Made by a program: the position numbers and the translations under genes | The notes under the pieces: model-generated | Told to the model about the DNA's origin: nothing | The model's input: only the letters and a program-made list of their open reading frames with translations | Database searches by the model: none | Part shown: positions 63,200 through 64,000 of the stretch, in pieces | Numbering within the stretch: the first letter of the stretch is position 1 | Layout of the letters: the number at the start of each line of letters is the position of its first letter | Source: an uncultured Pseudogracilibacillus sp. | Lineage (GTDB): Bacteria > Bacillota > Bacilli > Bacillales > Amphibacillaceae | Direction: 5' to 3' | NCBI GenBank assembly: GCA_937974845.1 | Contig: CALJVC010000035.1 | Coordinates: 1 to 64,000, forward strand | Length of the DNA stretch: 64,000 bases

Positions 63200-64000
63200 T
63201 TAACAGGGATATTTTTTTTCGATAAAAATTTGAAACCAAAGGATCAACGTTACTATCGTCCAGATCTTTCGGCTATTGTCTGCCCGCCCTCGACAATGTT
63301 CATCAATTAATGCGAAAATGGAATCCTTATCTAAAAATTCATCGGTATTGCTTTCTTTAATTAATGTTTTAATCCAACTATTTAATTCATTCTTTATCCA
63401 ATGACGAATCGGTACGGGAAAACCTAATTTCTTTTGATCCAATACATGATCCGGAACGATTCCCTTTGCTGCCTTCCGTAAAATATACTTCGTCTGCTTA
63501 TTTGAAAGCTTCATATCACATGGAATCTTCTTCGCTACTTGAAATACTTTTTGGTCGAGAAAGGGCATGCGAACATCTAAATTGTTTGCCCGCGCCATCT
63601 GCTCAGCCTTTAATAAAATATTCCCCGGTAACCAAGTATGTAAATCGATATACTGCATCTGTGTGACAGGATCCAAATCGTTCACTTCCGCAAACAGAGG
63701 GGCAGTAAGTTGTCGATAAGAAACTTCTTCTTTACATAACTTGAATATTTCCCTTTTCTCTTCCTCTTCAAAAATTTTAGCATTCCCTATATAGCGTTGA
63801 GCCAATGGGGTTGTTCCCCTTTGTAAGAAACTTTTTCCTTTCACATTGTCGGGCAGGAGCTTTGCAAGATTAGCTAATATTTCACAAAAACTTCGGGGTA
63901 AATATTGAAAGGGTTTTAAAGATTTCGGCTCCAAGTATATATTGTAACCTGCAAACAATTCATCTGCCCCTTCACCGGATAAAGATATGTCTACATGTTC
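63200..64000 (-). CDS. asnB: asparagine synthase (glutamine-hydrolysing), C-terminal part
   Basis: The frame continues off the right edge. The visible part covers the synthetase domain: SLSGEGADELFAGYNIYL (the PP-loop SGEGADE region), LLKAEQMARANNLDVRMPFL, and KYILRKAAKGIVPDHVL. The glutaminase domain lies outside. It makes asparagine or, like AsnB/AsnO/LtsA proteins, amidates other acids. It stands alone here with no linked gene visible. Confidence 0.9.
   Translation of the reverse strand, partial: EHVDISLSGEGADELFAGYNIYLEPKSLKPFQYLPRSFCEILANLAKLLPDNVKGKSFLQRGTTPLAQRYIGNAKIFEEEEKREIFKLCKEEVSYRQLTAPLFAEVNDLDPVTQMQYIDLHTWLPGNILLKAEQMARANNLDVRMPFLDQKVFQVAKKIPCDMKLSNKQTKYILRKAAKGIVPDHVLDQKKLGFPVPIRHWIKNELNSWIKTLIKESNTDEFLDKDSIFALIDEHCRGRADNSRKIWTIVTLILWFQIFIEKKYPC

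Overview
The window looks like the chromosome of an endospore-forming, flagellated, low-to-moderate GC member of the Bacillaceae. The support is synteny and content: an atpIBEFHAGDC operon followed by ywzB, murA, spoIID, spoIIQ, spoIIID, mbl, flhO, flhP and fabZ, plus a ComK-family regulator, a Vpr-type subtilase and S-box control of methionine genes. Nearly everything is on the minus strand. Species cannot be told from the sequence alone.

Layout. (1) About 1-18,170 is one very long minus-strand unit for a cell-surface polymer. In transcription order it encodes two GT4 glycosyltransferases, a GT2, a TagG-like permease, a TagH-like ATPase with two fused nucleotide-binding domains, two large TPR-GT2 proteins, a TupA-like ATP-grasp ligase, three cyanophycin-synthetase-like ATP-grasp proteins with a glutamate racemase embedded between the second and third, and a secreted peptidoglycan-binding repeat protein that runs off the window. 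A UDP-HexNAc dehydrogenase (18,403-19,716) and TagO (19,777-20,868) flank it. Together they suggest a wall glycan made on undecaprenyl phosphate, exported by TagGH and decorated with or linked to an amino-acid polymer, similar to the teichuronopeptide of alkaliphilic Bacillus. This is the best candidate for an undescribed system. (2) 21,124-27,200 holds a GntR/ABC operon and an RND efflux pair. (3) 27,335-31,646 holds comK-like, fabZ, an EpuA-like gene, flhP, flhO and mbl. (4) 31,830-34,971 is an islet of broken genes inserted between mbl and spoIIID. (5) 35,168-40,306 holds spoIIID, spoIIQ, spoIID, murA and ywzB. (6) 40,605-47,554 is the F1Fo ATP synthase operon. (7) 47,956-50,211 is a Vpr-type protease. 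(8) 50,456-56,264 is a SAM-riboswitch methionine operon (tiny ORF, yezD, metI, yitJ-type, metE). (9) 56,422-63,024 holds ddh, an unusual non-coding region with DnaA boxes and a palindrome array, a purine permease, a DJ-1/PfpI protein, a PAP2 phosphatase, an AtuA/DUF4387 pair and tRNA-Ala. (10) The right edge cuts an asparagine synthase gene.

The cell-wall theme recurs: murA, mbl, racemase, ddh, tagO and the surface-polymer operon all act on the envelope. The leftmost 3.6 kb is clearly more A+T-rich than the rest, so the polymer locus looks like a mosaic. All family calls come from reading translated motifs; no database search was run.
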